From the NCBI GenBank assembly GCA_016709545.1, contig JADJMO010000032.1:1-64000 (forward strand): 64,000 bases of DNA, given 5' to 3'. The stretch comes from Myxococcales bacterium (GTDB lineage: Bacteria > Myxococcota_A > Polyangia > Polyangiales > JADJMO01). The position numbers were made by a program, and so were the translations under genes. The notes beneath the pieces are model-generated. The model searched no databases. It had not been told where the DNA came from and saw only the letters and a list, made by a program, of their open reading frames with translations. Below, in pieces: positions 37,802-46,927 of the stretch (positions within the stretch are counted from its first letter, which is position 1; every line of letters starts with the position of its first letter).

Positions 37802-38759
37802 ATGCGACGTCGCGCTGGTCTGGCAGTCGTCGCGACGGTCGCGGCGCTCGGATGTTGCAGAACGGCCGCTCCCTCCCACCACCTGGCGCTGCGCATCCCG
37901 TCGAGTCCGCCACCGCTCGTCGGAGGCGCGGTCAACACGACTCGAGCAGCGCGCGGACGGCATCCATCTCGTGACGGAGGACGAGACGACCGACGCGCTC
38001 GTGGCCGCGGCCGCACCCCATGAAGCCTGTGTGGTGGAGGCCATCCGATCCCGCCCGCATCCGACTACGGGCGACAGCCCAGTGGTCGACACCCTGGTCT
38101 GCCCGAGGATGGAAGCGCGCATCGACGTGCGCGACTTCGAGGTGCGCTTCGGACCAAGGGTCGTCACGCTCGCTGGGCAGGCGATCATCCCGTATGGCGT
38201 CGTTCCGCGGTCACCTGCGATCGGGTGCGCCGCCGGGACCGTAGGCCCCACGATCTCCGTCGTTCCTGGCTACACGTACGTGAACGGGTACATCGAGGTC
38301 AGCCTGACCATTCTGGCACTCGGTGTCGAGCAAGAGGTTGGCGCGGGCGGTAGCCTGACGTCACACCGGCTGTCGGCGGCGAAGACCCTGAAGGTCGACC
38401 TCAGCTCGCCGGGTGGTGAGCACAGCTCGCACCTCGAAGCCCAGCACCAGGGGTCAGTGCTCGTGATCCGCCGGAGTCACGGCGGCATGGACGGTGACAC
38501 TCCGCTGCACACCGTCGCCGCCTACTGGTTGCCGTGCGGTGCCCGCGTCGAGTTCACCAAGGTGAATCATCGCGTCAAAGGGTGGGTGCCGCTCGGCGGC
38601 GACTGTCCCAAGTGCTCGGCAGCGTGGGACCAGTGCATCGATCCTTGCTTCGACGAGATGACCGACAGCGAGGGCGCGCTCACCAACTCGGGGATCGCCT
38701 GCGAGAAGGCGTGCAGGACGAACTACGAGGCCTGCACCAAGGCGTGCGGGTGGTCGTGA
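37802..38759 (+). CDS. Lipoprotein with Cys-rich C-terminus, frameshift near 37940
   Basis: A lipoprotein signal is encoded from the ATG at 37802 (GLAVVATVAALGCC). The mature protein continues one frame over after about 37937-37945; deleting one base joins LVGGAVNTT to LEQRADGIHLVTEDETTD. The central region is beta-rich (IDVRDFEVRFGPRVVTLAG, VVPGYTYVNGYIEVSL). The C-terminus has a Cys-rich tail (CPKCSAAWDQCIDPCF, CEKACRTNYEACTKACG). Without the frame change the N-terminus would be a long Arg/Ser-rich stretch with no signal. The family is unknown. Confidence 0.65.
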
Positions 38760-38784
38760 CGGCCCTTCCTCCTGACGGCAGAGT

Positions 38785-40351
38785 TCAGCGCGAGCGGACC
38801 AGCCCCGCCACCACCTCCTCGAGGCGCGCCCGATGGGCCTTCGTGGGAGCGTCGAGTCGCGGATCGAGCTGCACCGAGGTCAGGAGCCCCGCCGGCACCA
38901 GCGCGAGCGCCTCCAGCATCCGGTCGAAGTTGCGCCGCACGTCCTCGCGTGGCGTCTCGAAGTTCACCACGAGCTGCGTGAAGCGCCCGGCGGCGTCGCG
39001 GGTGAAGTCGAGGCAGGCCCCGCGGCCGTCGTAGCCGATCGAGCCGACGCGCAGGTTGGGAGGTGCCCCATCGAGCAGCGCGACCCACTCGGCGATGGCG
39101 TACCGACGCGTGTACACGAGGCGCTCGAGCCGGCGGGCGAGCGGGCCTTCGACGAGGTAGCCCAGGTTCGACGGCTTGTGCCAGTAGCCGCTGATGGAGA
39201 GGTGCGTGAGCGCCGGCAAGCCGCGCGCGACCATGAGCGCCTCTCGCTCCACGACGGTCGGCTGCTGGTTCGGCCCGGCGTAGGTCAGCTCGCGGATGGC
39301 GAGCGGCGGGTCCGCGTCGGTGAGCGTGAGGAGATGCGAGAGGCTCGTGACCCGTACGCTCGTGATGCCGGGCCAGCGGCGGAAGAGGCGCAGGTCGAGC
39401 TCCCACGAGGACTCGACGAACCGCACCGTCGCCCACTCGGGCGCGTCGAGGACGGCGCTGAGCTCGTCCATCCCGGACTCGACCTCGCCCCCGACGAGCA
39501 CCCCGTCCTCGAAGCGCGACTTCGCCGGATCGAGTATCTTCGCGACCCCACCCATCCACTTCTTGCGATGCGCGGCCAGCAGGGCCTCTTCGCGCTTCTT
39601 CTCGGCGGCCGTCAGCGCGCGGACCTTCTTCGCCTGCTGCAGCACGACGAACTCGCCCCGAGGTCCGCCTTGCTCCAGCAGCTGATCGGTCGCGACCGCG
39701 CGGGTCGCCGGATCCGCGGCCGCGACGAAGTTCACCTCGCCGGGGCTCGGACCAGCCGGCAATGCACGCACCTGGTCGAGCGTCGCGCGCGCGCGGTCAC
39801 CGAGCGGCGTGGTTCGGTGCTTGGCCACGGCCTTGGCGAGCGCCTCGAGCTTCCTCTGCCGCCACGCCTGGTCGTGCGCGCGCGGGTCGTTGAACGGTGA
39901 GCTGCGGAGGACGTCGAGGGTCCGCGCGTGGCCGTGCCGCGCGAGCACCTTGAAGATCGCGGTGCCCACCGGGCTCGTGGGGAGCCAGTCGCTCGAGTGG
40001 GTGAGGTAGTCCGCGAGATGCGCCGCGATGCGCGGATCCTCGCCGAAGGCCTCGAGCGCCTCGAGCTTCACCCGCAGGTGCGCCGGGGGGGCCGTCGAGC
40101 AGATCCGGCAACAAGACCACTAGGTCGGCGGGCTCCGCCATCGCGGCCCGCTTCAGCCACGCCTCGTAGGACTTCTTCGGGCCCACGGCGCCGAGCGGCG
40201 CGACCGTGGGTTCGAGCGCGCGCGACACGTGGTCGATCGCGTCGGCCAGCTCGGCCAACCGGTTGTTGCGCCAGGCAGTCAGCAACGCGGCCAGCAGCCG
40301 GACGAGATCACGAGCCTCGAGCGCCTTGTCCGCCGCAGTCATGTCCTGCAT
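38785..40351 (-). CDS. TIGR02996-like repeat-companion protein, frameshift at a G7/C7 run
   Basis: The protein starts at the ATG at 40351. About 87 codons in, it meets a seven-G run (40085-40091 on the plus strand); removing one base joins LLPDLLDGPP to AHLRVKLEALEAFGED and the sequence then continues to 38785. The middle has the TIGR02996-like motif GGPRGEFVVLQQAKK and a following RKKWMGGVAKIL segment that matches KKEWLGPLARV of the paralogue at 12962-14510. The C-terminus has leucine-rich strands. Domain order is the same in both paralogues. The function is unknown. Confidence 0.75.
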
Positions 40352-40945
40352 CGGCCGAGGATACCGCGAGCGCGAGCGCTGCGACCGACGCTACGAGCAG
40401 GCCGGCGTCCAGCCACACGCCGAGCCGCAACATGCCGAACAGCGCGAAGAAGAGTCCGCCGCACCCGAGACGAGGCACCACGCGCGCGAGCCGAACCCCC
40501 CCGCGCACAAGCCGGCGCCGAGGACCAGCGCCAGCGTCGGGCAGGGCAAGAGCCCCATCGGGGCCGCGACGAGGTAGAGCGCGGGGCGAGCGAGGAAGTG
40601 CGGATAGCCCCACGCGTAGAGGAGCGCGGCCCCGCCGAGCACGAGTGCCCAGGGAGGGCCTCGTGTCACCAAACTCGGCGGGAGGCGCGACGCGAGCAGC
40701 GCGAGCCCCAGGGACAGGCCCGCGAACGCCGCGCCGTTGAAGGGGTTCGCGGTCGTCCACGCGAGCGCGCTCACCGAGACGAGCGGCGCCACGAGCACCA
40801 AGGCCGCCAAGCGCTGGGTCGGACGGAGGCCGAGCGCCAGCGCCGCGGCCGCGAGGGCCACCACGACGTGCCAGGCGACGGCCAGCGGCAAGAACCGGTT
40901 CGCGACCAGCGCAAGGCCGGCGAGGATCTGCAGGGAGCTCGGCAT
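40308..40945 (-). CDS. Polytopic membrane protein (DUF6064-like), frameshift at a C7 run
   Basis: From the ATG at 40945 the protein has six to seven hydrophobic segments and a conserved-looking loop PMGLLPCPTLALVLGAG that resembles DUF6064 proteins. At the seven-C run 40496-40502 (plus strand), adding one base restores a final membrane segment (LGCGGLFFALFGMLRLGVW) and a C-terminus ending at 40308. That end overlaps the start of the next gene by 44 bp. The start is 15 bp after the DUF362 gene stop. Function unknown; the family call is tentative. Confidence 0.55.
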
Positions 40946-40960
40946 GCGCGAGCCCTGCTG

Positions 40961-42099
40961 TCACCCCACGTGGACCGAATCGAGCACGCGCTCCGACTCG
41001 CCGCGCTCGTAGGCCGCGAAGAGCCGACCCCAGTGGGTGTTGGCGCGCCAGTCCTCGAAGGTCTTCTTGTCCTTCAGCGGCCAGCGGTAATAGTCGTGGT
41101 ACGCCTCGCTGCCGAAGATGAACACGTTGACGAGCGGCGTGTGGCATCAGCAGCTTCTGCACCGGCTTGAGCGGGCCGAACCAGATGAAGTCGCCGACCA
41201 TCGAGGCGCCGTTGTCGCCGACCGAGAAGCCCCACGACTCGCGGCGCACCTGGTCCGGATCGTCGCCGACGATCTCGATGTCGCGCGGATCGCCGACGCC
41301 GAGGCCGTCGTCGTGGGCGACGCGGATGTACTCGAGCGACATCGGGTCGAAGCCCATCATCTTGGCGGCCACCGCGTCGATCGCGACCTGGTCGTCGCTC
41401 GCGAGCATGTAGTCCTTGATGACCGGGTACATCGTGCGCGGCCCGGGGCCGTTGCCCGCCGTGGTGCCGTCCATGATGGCGAACACGCCGCTGTGGATCT
41501 CCTTCTGGATGGCGAGGAGGTCGACCAGCGTGCGGTGGATCCAGGAGTGCGTGTAGTGGCGCTTGGTGTTGAGGAGGCCGCCGAAGGCGTTCTTCATCGC
41601 GCCGGTGGTGGTCGTGTAGATGTGGCACTTCACCGTGGGCAGGTGCACCACGTTCTTGCCGAAGAAGTAGTCCGGGACGTGGATGCCCTCCGGGAAGATC
41701 TTGGGCAGCACGTGCATGCGCGCCTTGGGTCGGTACTCGACCCACTTCATGTCCTGCTCCTTGAAGTTGTAGAGCACCGGGATGCGGTACTTCTTGAACA
41801 GCGGGATGTAGTTGTTGAGGTCTTCGCCCTTGAAGGCGTTGGTCACCACCGTCTTGTTCTGGACGCAGGTGAGGTCGCGGAAGCCGAGCTTCTGGAGGGC
41901 GAGGATCGTGCCCTCCATCTGCCACGGCGTCGTGTTGGCGCCCGGGAACGGGTAGTGCCAGCTGATGTTGTCCTTGAGGATGGTGGTCGCCTTTGGGGTC
42001 GAGCGCGCGCTCCATGCCCGCGAGCTCGCACAGGCGGACGGTGTCCTTGAGGACCGTCTTGGGCGAGACCTTGATGACGGCGACCTTCGCTTTGGCCAT
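40961..42099 (-). CDS. DUF362-domain protein, two frameshifts
   Basis: From the ATG at 42099 the sequence reads VAVIKVSPKTVLKDTVRLCE, then changes frame at an AAA run (41992-41994) and continues ILKDNISWHYPFPGANTT, VQNKTVVTNAFKGEDLNNY, NVVHLPTVKCHIYTTTTGA, KNAFGGLLNTKRHYTHSWIH and AIMDGTTAGNGPGPRTMYP. It changes frame again near 41133-41138 and ends SEAYHDYYRWPLKDKKT to the TGA at 40961. These motifs are typical of DUF362 proteins, which in other bacteria are often fused to ferredoxin domains; no 4Fe-4S cluster motif is present here. With the two corrections the length is about 379 residues. Confidence 0.8.
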
Positions 42100-42162
42100 G
42101 ACTCTCTCTCGGGGCTGTTGTCGGGACGAGGTGAACGCGGGCGCGCGCGGCGGGATTCCCGC

Positions 42163-42654
42163 CTAGGCGTTCTCGTGGGTGCGCGCCCAGTACGAGATGA
42201 GCTCGCTGTCGTCGACGATGCGCGAGGCGTAGTGGCCCCAGATGTCGCTGATGGCGACCATGGCCTCCTGCGAGCACTGCGGCGTGAGGTAGATGGCGTA
42301 GTACTCGGCGTCGCTGCCGTCGTCGACCGGACCGACCTTGTCGAGGGGCTGCTTGGACACGGGGCAGAACAGCTGGCAGCGGGTGCCGGCGGGGATGTCG
42401 ACGAAGCCAGCCTTGCGGCGGTCGCCGTGGAGCGGCGAGAGGTGCACGAGGCCCTCGCCCTGCTCCGTCTTCACGAACAGGGTGACCGCCGGCTGCCCGT
42501 CGAAGGTGACGTCGGAGATGCCGACCAGGCTGTCACCCTTGGGGCCGTAGGCCTTGGTGACCGCGATGGTGACGCCGTACGGCGCCAGGCTGTCGCGGGT
42601 CGAAGGGACGCCGCTGACCGTGAGGTTCTCCTCGTCGATGTGCTTCTTTTCCAT
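42163..42654 (-). CDS. Hypothetical protein (163 aa)
   Basis: The 163-residue soluble protein starts at the ATG at 42654. It has an N-terminal beta-rich half (GVTIAVTKAYGPKGDSLVGI, PAVTLFVKTEQGEGLVHLSP) and a central CQLFCPVSKQPLDKV, where a CxxxC pair followed by Pro resembles a small metal site. The C-terminal part is helical (SQEAMVAISDIWGHYAS). I do not recognise the family. It is 63 bp upstream of the DUF362 gene and probably co-transcribed with it. Confidence 0.75.
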   Translation of the reverse strand: MEKKHIDEENLTVSGVPSTRDSLAPYGVTIAVTKAYGPKGDSLVGISDVTFDGQPAVTLFVKTEQGEGLVHLSPLHGDRRKAGFVDIPAGTRCQLFCPVSKQPLDKVGPVDDGSDAEYYAIYLTPQCSQEAMVAISDIWGHYASRIVDDSELISYWARTHENA

Positions 42655-42709
42655 GGCCCGCGGAGCCTAGTCCGAACCCGGACGGGCCGTCACGGCCTCC
42701 GTCCGTGGT

Positions 42710-43615
42710 TCAGGCGTGCCCGCCGCCGCGGCCGAGGCGCCGCTCGTCGGAGGCGCCCTCGATCGCGGGGATCGGCAGCATGGCGGCGTCGATGGCCCGC
42801 AGGTCGCCGTCGAAGCCGCGGAACGCGACCGTGCGGTGGGGCCGCAGGAGCGAGAGCTTGTGGAGCTCCTCGTAGGCGTGGAACACCTTCGGGCGCTTGG
42901 CGAGGCGCGCCAGCGCGTGACCGATGGCCACGGGGTAGTGGGTCTTGGCGTCCGCGACGAGGCCGGCGATCTGCGCGTCGGTCTCGGCTTCGAGCTCGGC
43001 CACGGCGAGGCGACCGGACTCCTCGATGTCCGCCTTGGCGCGCTCGAGGCGGGCCGCGATCGTGTGGAAGATCTGCTGCGACACCTCGGGGAGCAGGCTC
43101 ACCTTGTGGATGTAGACCTGATCGACCGAGAGACCCCACCGCTCCGTCTCGGCGGCGATGTCCACCTGGAGCAGCCGACCGACGTCGGTGCGGTCGCACA
43201 GGATCTCGTTGAACTCGCGGTTGCCGAGGATGCTGGTCGCGGAGTGCGCGACGAGGTTCTGCAGCGAGCGGTCCCAGTCGGCGACGGAGAAGGTGGCGCG
43301 GGCCGCGTCGACGATGCGGAACTCGACCCACAGGTCGATGATGACCGTGGTGCCCCGGGCGTCGTTGACGTGGACGCCGCGGAACAGGCGGAAATCGCGG
43401 CGCCGCGACACGTGGATGACGTCGATCCACGGAAAGATGCGCGTCGGCCAGAAGTGGAGGCCGGGCGTCTCCAGCGCGGTGGCGAGCTCGCCGAAGCGCG
43501 TGACGAGCGCGGTCTCCATCTCCTGGACCTGCACGATCATCGCGCGGAACAGCCAGGCGAGGATCGGCAGGGTGAGGAGCCCGATGGTCGCGCCGAGGAG
43601 CCAGTACTTCATCAT
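42710..43615 (-). CDS. SPFH/band-7 membrane protein 2 (HflC/stomatin-like)
   Basis: The 301-residue protein has an N-terminal membrane helix (LLGATIGLLTLPILAWLF), an SPFH core (VQEMETALVTRFGELATALE, FRLFRGVHVNDARGTTVIID, SATSILGNREFNEILCDRTD) and a coiled-coil segment (ARLERAKADIEESGRLAVAE). Its start codon overlaps the stop of the other SPFH gene (ATGA), so the two are translationally coupled and probably form a hetero-oligomeric ring, as HflK/HflC do. Unlike HflK/C, it is encoded with a transporter rather than with hflX/hfq or a protease. Confidence 0.88.
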   Translation of the reverse strand: MMKYWLLGATIGLLTLPILAWLFRAMIVQVQEMETALVTRFGELATALETPGLHFWPTRIFPWIDVIHVSRRRDFRLFRGVHVNDARGTTVIIDLWVEFRIVDAARATFSVADWDRSLQNLVAHSATSILGNREFNEILCDRTDVGRLLQVDIAAETERWGLSVDQVYIHKVSLLPEVSQQIFHTIAARLERAKADIEESGRLAVAELEAETDAQIAGLVADAKTHYPVAIGHALARLAKRPKVFHAYEELHKLSLLRPHRTVAFRGFDGDLRAIDAAMLPIPAIEGASDERRLGRGGGHA

Positions 43616-44559
43616 CGGACAGCCTCCTTGAAGAACGTGGTGCGCGCCTCGCCGAGGACCTCGTCGCGCCGGCGCTCGACGTAGGCCGTGAGCGTCCCTT
43701 CGTCGTCGAGGGTGGCGAGGCCCGCTCCGATCACGTCGATCTCCTTGGCGATGGCCGAGGCGCGGGTCTTGGCGATGAGGACACCGCGCTCGGCGGCCAG
43801 CAGGCGCTGCTGGCAGTCGCCCTCGGCGCGGAAGTAGTGGGCGTCGGCCTCCGTCTGGGCCTGCATCACCGCGTTCAGCGCCTGGTCGAGCTCGTCGGGC
43901 GGGAGGATGTCGATGAGATCCACGGCGTTGAAGCGCACCCCGTAGCGCTCGCCGACCTGCGCGCGCGCGAACTCCTCGAGGCTCGCGTTCAGGCGCCCGC
44001 GCTCGCGGCGGATCAGCGCGAACGAGCCGCCTTGCAAGGCGAACTCGCGCTGACCGATCGACACGGGGTGCTCGGTGTCGTGGCGCTCCTGGCCGGCGTG
44101 AGGGGCCTCGTCGACCTTGTAGTGCGGGCGCAGCTTGGTGGGCCGGAAGTTGGCGATCTCGTTGCGCAGGAGGCAGGTGAAGAGGCCCGTGATGTGCTCG
44201 AGCGGGGTGCGCAGGCCGAAGAGGAACTCGGCGAGCGCGGTCTCGACCGGCTGGTAGCGCAGGATCGAGTCGAACCGCAGGATGGTGCCGTCCTCGGCCA
44301 TCGCCGTGCGGCCGCCCTCCTCCCCCGCGAGGTCGAGGTTCTGCTCCTTCATGTTGACCAGGATCGGGTGCTGCCAGGGCCACTTGAGGTGCAGGCCTGG
44401 ACCGCGGAAACGCACCCCGTCGCCCTCGCGCTCGGCTGCGCCGAAGGTCACGAGCACCGCGACGTGGCCCTCGTCCACGCGGAAATAGCACCGCGTCAAC
44501 GCGTAGCCCACGTAGGTGAGGAGGCCCACGGCGAGCCCGACCAGCAGATACGTCACCAT
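43612..44559 (-). CDS. SPFH/band-7 membrane protein 1 (HflK/stomatin-like)
   Basis: The 315-residue protein has an N-terminal helix (LLVGLAVGLLTYVGYAL), then VDEGHVAVLVTFGAAERE and PGLHLKWPWQHPILVNMKEQ, the band-7 opening, and ends with a long helix including LNAVMQAQTEADAHYFRAEG. A 15-residue insert around KLRPHYKVDEAPHAGQER interrupts the SPFH core. Its ATG (44557-44559) shares one base with the TGA of the SulP fusion gene, so translation of the three genes is coupled. Band-7 proteins organise or regulate membrane partners; the fused transporter is the obvious candidate, by inference. Confidence 0.88.
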   Translation of the reverse strand: MVTYLLVGLAVGLLTYVGYALTRCYFRVDEGHVAVLVTFGAAEREGDGVRFRGPGLHLKWPWQHPILVNMKEQNLDLAGEEGGRTAMAEDGTILRFDSILRYQPVETALAEFLFGLRTPLEHITGLFTCLLRNEIANFRPTKLRPHYKVDEAPHAGQERHDTEHPVSIGQREFALQGGSFALIRRERGRLNASLEEFARAQVGERYGVRFNAVDLIDILPPDELDQALNAVMQAQTEADAHYFRAEGDCQQRLLAAERGVLIAKTRASAIAKEIDVIGAGLATLDDEGTLTAYVERRRDEVLGEARTTFFKEAVR

Positions 44560-46658
44560 CAGATCGCGTCCTTTCCGATTCGCAGCGGTGTCCAGGCCTC
44601 GTCCCACGGGTGTGCTCGTCGCGGTGCGGGATGCGCAATGGCGTGCGCCCGCGGGCCGTTGTTCGTCGTGGGGTTCTCGGCCTCCTGGTAGGCGAGGGCG
44701 AGGCCTCGATTGACCTCGACGACGTCCTCGTTGAACTCGTGGTGGCTGTGCTCGGCGTCGGGCAGTCGCTCGACGGCGTCCGCGCTGTCGACGATCATTC
44801 CGTGCGGGACCCGCTTGCCGTCCGGGATCTCGACGCCGACGACCACCGCGCCGATCCCGATGAAGCAGTGCCGGCCGACGACCGAGTCGTGGACCACGGC
44901 CTTGAACCCGATGAAGGTGTCGTCGCCGATGTAGCAGGGACCGTGGACGAGGGCGTCGTGCGCGATGGACACGTTGCGACCGACGTAGACCGCCCACTGC
45001 TCGCCGCGCACCTGGACGTGCCGGTCCTTGAGCGCGTGGATGACCACGCCGTCTTGCACGTTGGTGTTGTCGCCGATGAAGAACGGCGTGCCTTCGTCCG
45101 CGCGGATCGAGCTGCCCGCGGCGACGTGGACGTGCTGACCGAGGGTCACCCGCCCGATCACGGCCGCCTTCTCGTGGACGAACGAGGTGAGCGCCTTCGG
45201 GCTCGAGCCCTGGATGTGCTGCAGCCAGCCGGGCACGCGCACGGGGCGGGCATCGGGGTGGCCGTGCTTGCGCGCCTCGGCGTGGTCCTTGTCGAGCACC
45301 GCGCGGAGGCCCGGGTCCTTCTTCTCCTCGCCCTCGTGCTCGTCGTCGGGGTTCATGTAGCGGTGGAGCGCGTGGAGCAGGCCACCCGCGACCAGGCCCA
45401 TCATCAGGTGGCCGGTCACCGTCCCCCCGAGGGCCGCGACGAACGCGAGCGCCTCGATCCGGTGCTTCTGCGCCAGCTCGAAGAACGTGCGCACCTCGAT
45501 CAGGCGGAGGCCCACCACGCACAGCAACCCCGCGAGCGCCGAGAGCGGCACGAGGGCGAGCTGCTTCGAGAGGTAGACCACGGCGAGCACGAGGAGGACG
45601 CCGTGGAGGAACGCCGAGAAGCGGGTCTTGCCGCCGCTCTGCACGTTGACGCCGGAGCGGACGACGACGCCGCTGACCGGCATGCCGCCGAAGAAGGAGA
45701 CCACGATGTTGGCGAGCCCCTGGCCGAAGAGCTCGAGGTTGGGGTCGTGCCTGCGCGCCGTAGGGGCCATGCGGTCGACCGCCCGAGCGGCGAGCAGTGA
45801 TTCGACCGCAGCGAGGAGCCCGAGGGGCAGCGCCTTGAGGGCGAGCTCACCCCAGCGCCCGTTCGGCACCACGGGGAGCGCTGGGGTCGGCAGGCGGCTC
45901 GGCAGCGTGCCGATGCGCTCGATGTCCCAGCCGACGTAGACCGAGACGAACGTGACCATCGAGATGCCGACGATCGCGGCCGGGAAGCGCTTGTACTTGG
46001 CCGTGCCGACGACGAGCAGCGCGACGCCGAGGCCGCCGACGACGGCGACCCACGACACCTCGTGCAGCCACTTGGGCCGGTGGATCATCTGCGCGAGCTC
46101 GACGACCCGGTAGTCGAACCCGAGGATCTCGGGGATCTGCGCGTCGAGCAGCTTGATGCCGACGCCGGTCGTGAAGCCCGCGAGGACCGACTCGGGGAAG
46201 TAGCGGGACAGCTTGCCGGAGAGGCTGAAGGCGAGGACCCACTGCGTGAGACCCACCAGCAGGCAGGCCGCTGCGACCCCGGTCGCGCCGAAGTCCTTCG
46301 CCAGCGCGAGGACCATCACGCTGAGGGCCGCGGCGGGCCCGGTGACCTGGAGCGCCGTGCCGCCCGCGATGGCCGCGACGATGCCGCCGAACGCACCCGC
46401 GATGAGCCCCGCGATCGGGGGCAGTCCGCTCGCCACCGCGAGCGCGAGGTTGAGGGGCAACGCGACCGCGGCGACCGTGATGCCCGCGAGGATGTCCGCG
46501 CCGAGGTGCTTGCCCGACAGGGCCTCCCGGGCATCGTGGAGCCACGCGCTCTTCGCCGCGGCGATGGCGTCGCGATACAGCGAGGGCTTGACCTTCTCCT
46601 TGGCGCCGAACGCCCGCGCTCGGGTCGGCGGTGCCGTGACGATCGTGGTTCCCCTCAC
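44559..46658 (-). CDS. SulP-family anion transporter fused to gamma-class carbonic anhydrase
   Basis: Residues about 50-435 form a SulP/SLC26 transporter: AGITVAAVALPLNLALAVAS, ALQVTGPAAALSVMVLALA, ESVLAGFTTGVGIKLLDAQI, FFGGMPVSGVVVRSGVNVQS, about ten to twelve helices. The STAS domain usual at the SulP C-terminus is absent. Instead residues about 490-625 form a left-handed beta-helix of the gamma-CA/CamH/CcmM type. The known catalytic set is present: R519 and D521 (SIRADE), Q535 (NVQDG), zinc ligands H541 (VVIHALKD), H567 and H572 (SIAHDALVHG). A 75-residue His/Glu-rich tail follows. The start is GTG 46658. The expected role is coupling bicarbonate transport to CO2/HCO3- interconversion at the membrane. 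Confidence 0.92.
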   Translation of the reverse strand: MRGTTIVTAPPTRARAFGAKEKVKPSLYRDAIAAAKSAWLHDAREALSGKHLGADILAGITVAAVALPLNLALAVASGLPPIAGLIAGAFGGIVAAIAGGTALQVTGPAAALSVMVLALAKDFGATGVAAACLLVGLTQWVLAFSLSGKLSRYFPESVLAGFTTGVGIKLLDAQIPEILGFDYRVVELAQMIHRPKWLHEVSWVAVVGGLGVALLVVGTAKYKRFPAAIVGISMVTFVSVYVGWDIERIGTLPSRLPTPALPVVPNGRWGELALKALPLGLLAAVESLLAARAVDRMAPTARRHDPNLELFGQGLANIVVSFFGGMPVSGVVVRSGVNVQSGGKTRFSAFLHGVLLVLAVVYLSKQLALVPLSALAGLLCVVGLRLIEVRTFFELAQKHRIEALAFVAALGGTVTGHLMMGLVAGGLLHALHRYMNPDDEHEGEEKKDPGLRAVLDKDHAEARKHGHPDARPVRVPGWLQHIQGSSPKALTSFVHEKAAVIGRVTLGQHVHVAAGSSIRADEGTPFFIGDNTNVQDGVVIHALKDRHVQVRGEQWAVYVGRNVSIAHDALVHGPCYIGDDTFIGFKAVVHDSVVGRHCFIGIGAVVVGVEIPDGKRVPHGMIVDSADAVERLPDAEHSHHEFNEDVVEVNRGLALAYQEAENPTTNNGPRAHAIAHPAPRRAHPWDEAWTPLRIGKDAI

Positions 46659-46927
46659 CGCAGGTCCTTCGACATGCCGGCGCCGCGAGCAATGGACGTT
46701 CCATCCTCCATGGCCGCGGTTTCCCGTGGCTGAGCACCGACCCCTGTCGGGCGATCCAGACAGTGTCGGTCCGGCCCGTTGGCTCCTGCCGACAGGTTGG
46801 GTGTAGCGGCCAGTGGCGGGTTCGGGCTAGGAATCGGTCGCTGTCCACGGTGGGGTGGGGCGCGGCCGCATCATCGCCACCTGTCTACAAGTCCCATGCC
46901 CGCCCATCGCGCCGCCGAGGTCTGCCC
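46659..46927. promoter_or_regulatory. Divergent promoter region between SulP-CA operon and histidine kinase
   Basis: This 269-bp gap has no gene. It must hold promoters for both the SulP-CA/SPFH operon (minus) and the kinase/regulator operon (plus). The neighbouring regulator is a sigma-54-type activator, so I looked for a GG-N10-GC element and found none that is convincing. Confidence 0.4.

Noticed and set aside
46659..46927. A sigma-54 promoter for the SulP-CA operon
   Set aside because: No GG-N10-GC element with acceptable flanks was found by eye on either strand.
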